A DNA stretch of 15,404 nt. Origin: Candidatus Limnocylindria bacterium. GTDB lineage: Bacteria > Chloroflexota > Limnocylindria > QHBO01. Of this stretch, positions 14,759 to 15,404 are shown piece after piece; position 1 is the first letter of the stretch, and the number at the start of each line of letters is the position of its first letter. Below the pieces are notes generated by a model. It was not told the origin of the DNA. It ran no database searches and saw only the letters and a program-made list of their open reading frames with translations. The stretch spans positions 1 to 15,404 of the forward strand of contig JASLBU010000078.1 in the NCBI GenBank assembly GCA_030146365.1, given 5' to 3'. A program made the position numbers and the translations under genes.

Positions 14759-15404
14759 TGGCGACATTGACGGTGGACTTCTTCACCAGCCTGGACGGCA
14801 ACGGCTCGGCGCACGGCTGGCCCGGATATTGGGGCAAGGAAGGCCCGGAGCTCCGCGAGCACCTGGTGCAGAAGTACGCACAGGACCAGGTGCTGGTCTA
14901 CGGAGCAACGACGTTTCGCATGTTCCGCGAGTTCGTCGCCGAGTACGACGAGCCCTATTACGAGAGCCTCAACGCCCTGCCGAAAATCGTGTTCTCGGCC
15001 ACCCTGCAGGAGCCGCTCGGATGGTCGAACTCGACCGTCATCTCAGAGGATGCCGTGACCGCGATGACGCGGCTCAAGCGCGAGACCGACAAGCCGATGC
15101 GCTGCCACGGGAGCATCGCGCTCAATCGGGCTCTGCTGGGGGCGGGACTTGTGGACTTTCTCGAGCTCACGGTCTTCCCCGCGATCACCGGTAGAGCCGG
15201 CTACGCGGCCCTGTTCCGCGACGGGCCGGAGTTCGATCTCGATCTCGTCGAGTCGACCGTGCTCGACGGACGCACGCTGAAGCTTGTGTACGTTCCGCAC
15301 CCGCACACCAACATACCGCAGGGCGTCGGGCCGCAACGACGCGAGCCGCAGCCGGCAACGAATCGGCTCGACGGCCACGGGGAAGCCCTGCCGGATAGTG
15401 GGAA
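14758..15404 (+). CDS. RibD C-terminal/dihydrofolate reductase-like protein, 3' end outside window
   Basis: At least 215 codons with no stop before the window ends. It begins MATLTVDFFTSLDG, the typical N-terminus of the RibD_C family (NADPH-dependent reductases related to riboflavin-pathway RibD and to DHFR). Other landmarks are QVLVYGATTFRMF, LPKIVFSATL, CHGSIALNRALLGAGLVDFLEL, and TVLDGRTLKLVYVP, where family members normally end. Here the frame continues at least 30 residues past that point with Pro/Gln/Arg-rich sequence, so either the stop has been lost or there is a real tail. GGGAG at 14745-14749 gives an 8-base spacing to ATG 14758, and the ATG overlaps the stop of a short leader frame. 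Stand-alone members are common accessory genes in soil bacteria and their substrates are mostly unknown. Confidence 0.85.
   Translation, partial: MATLTVDFFTSLDGNGSAHGWPGYWGKEGPELREHLVQKYAQDQVLVYGATTFRMFREFVAEYDEPYYESLNALPKIVFSATLQEPLGWSNSTVISEDAVTAMTRLKRETDKPMRCHGSIALNRALLGAGLVDFLELTVFPAITGRAGYAALFRDGPEFDLDLVESTVLDGRTLKLVYVPHPHTNIPQGVGPQRREPQPATNRLDGHGEALPDSG

Overview
The window is about 15.4 kb of very GC-rich DNA (roughly 70% by eye) with tightly packed genes, 4-base start/stop overlaps and several GTG starts. The fhaA-fhaB-rodA-pbpA block is typical of Actinobacteria and Chloroflexota. The divergent 113-residue membrane protein and the DUF4446 gene point to a Chloroflexota lineage (inference from gene content; no marker gene is present to prove it).

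Region 1 (1-4038, + strand) is a cell-envelope growth operon. It contains an FHA protein whose N-terminus lies outside the window (FhaA type), a membrane-anchored FHA protein (FhaB type), a SEDS glycosyltransferase (RodA/FtsW) and its transpeptidase partner (PbpA type). The genes overlap or nearly touch, so they are probably co-translated. In mycobacteria the same block carries the phosphatase pstP and kinases pknA/pknB; those are not between or directly after these genes here.

Region 2 (4143-8653, + strand) is a MoxR ATPase - DUF58 - transmembrane transglutaminase cassette, a widespread but poorly understood set thought to act in assembly or quality control at the envelope. The transglutaminase has Cys and His in place but Glu where Asp is usual.

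Region 3 (8663-10494, - strand) is a histidine-phosphatase/class V aminotransferase pair joined by a 4-base overlap and converging on region 2 with only 9 bases between stop codons. Divergent from it is rarA/mgsA (10564-11913, +). The 69-base divergent spacer holds two -10-like boxes, each exactly 7 bases from its ATG, which suggests leaderless mRNAs in both directions.

Region 4 (11914-13813) holds a non-coding stretch with a possible gene fossil, a small C-terminally anchored membrane protein on the - strand, and a two-gene + operon: a DUF4446 membrane protein and a free-standing protein that resembles only the C-terminal winged-helix part of SelB, without any GTPase domain.

Region 5 (13814-15404) differs in character: about 880 bases with no convincing gene but three strong GC-rich hairpins, then a stretch of lower GC, a possible 20-codon leader ORF with a strong ribosome binding site, and a RibD_C/DHFR-like reductase gene that runs off the window end. 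This end looks like an accessory junction next to the core genes. No CRISPR array, tRNA, rRNA or insertion sequence was found.
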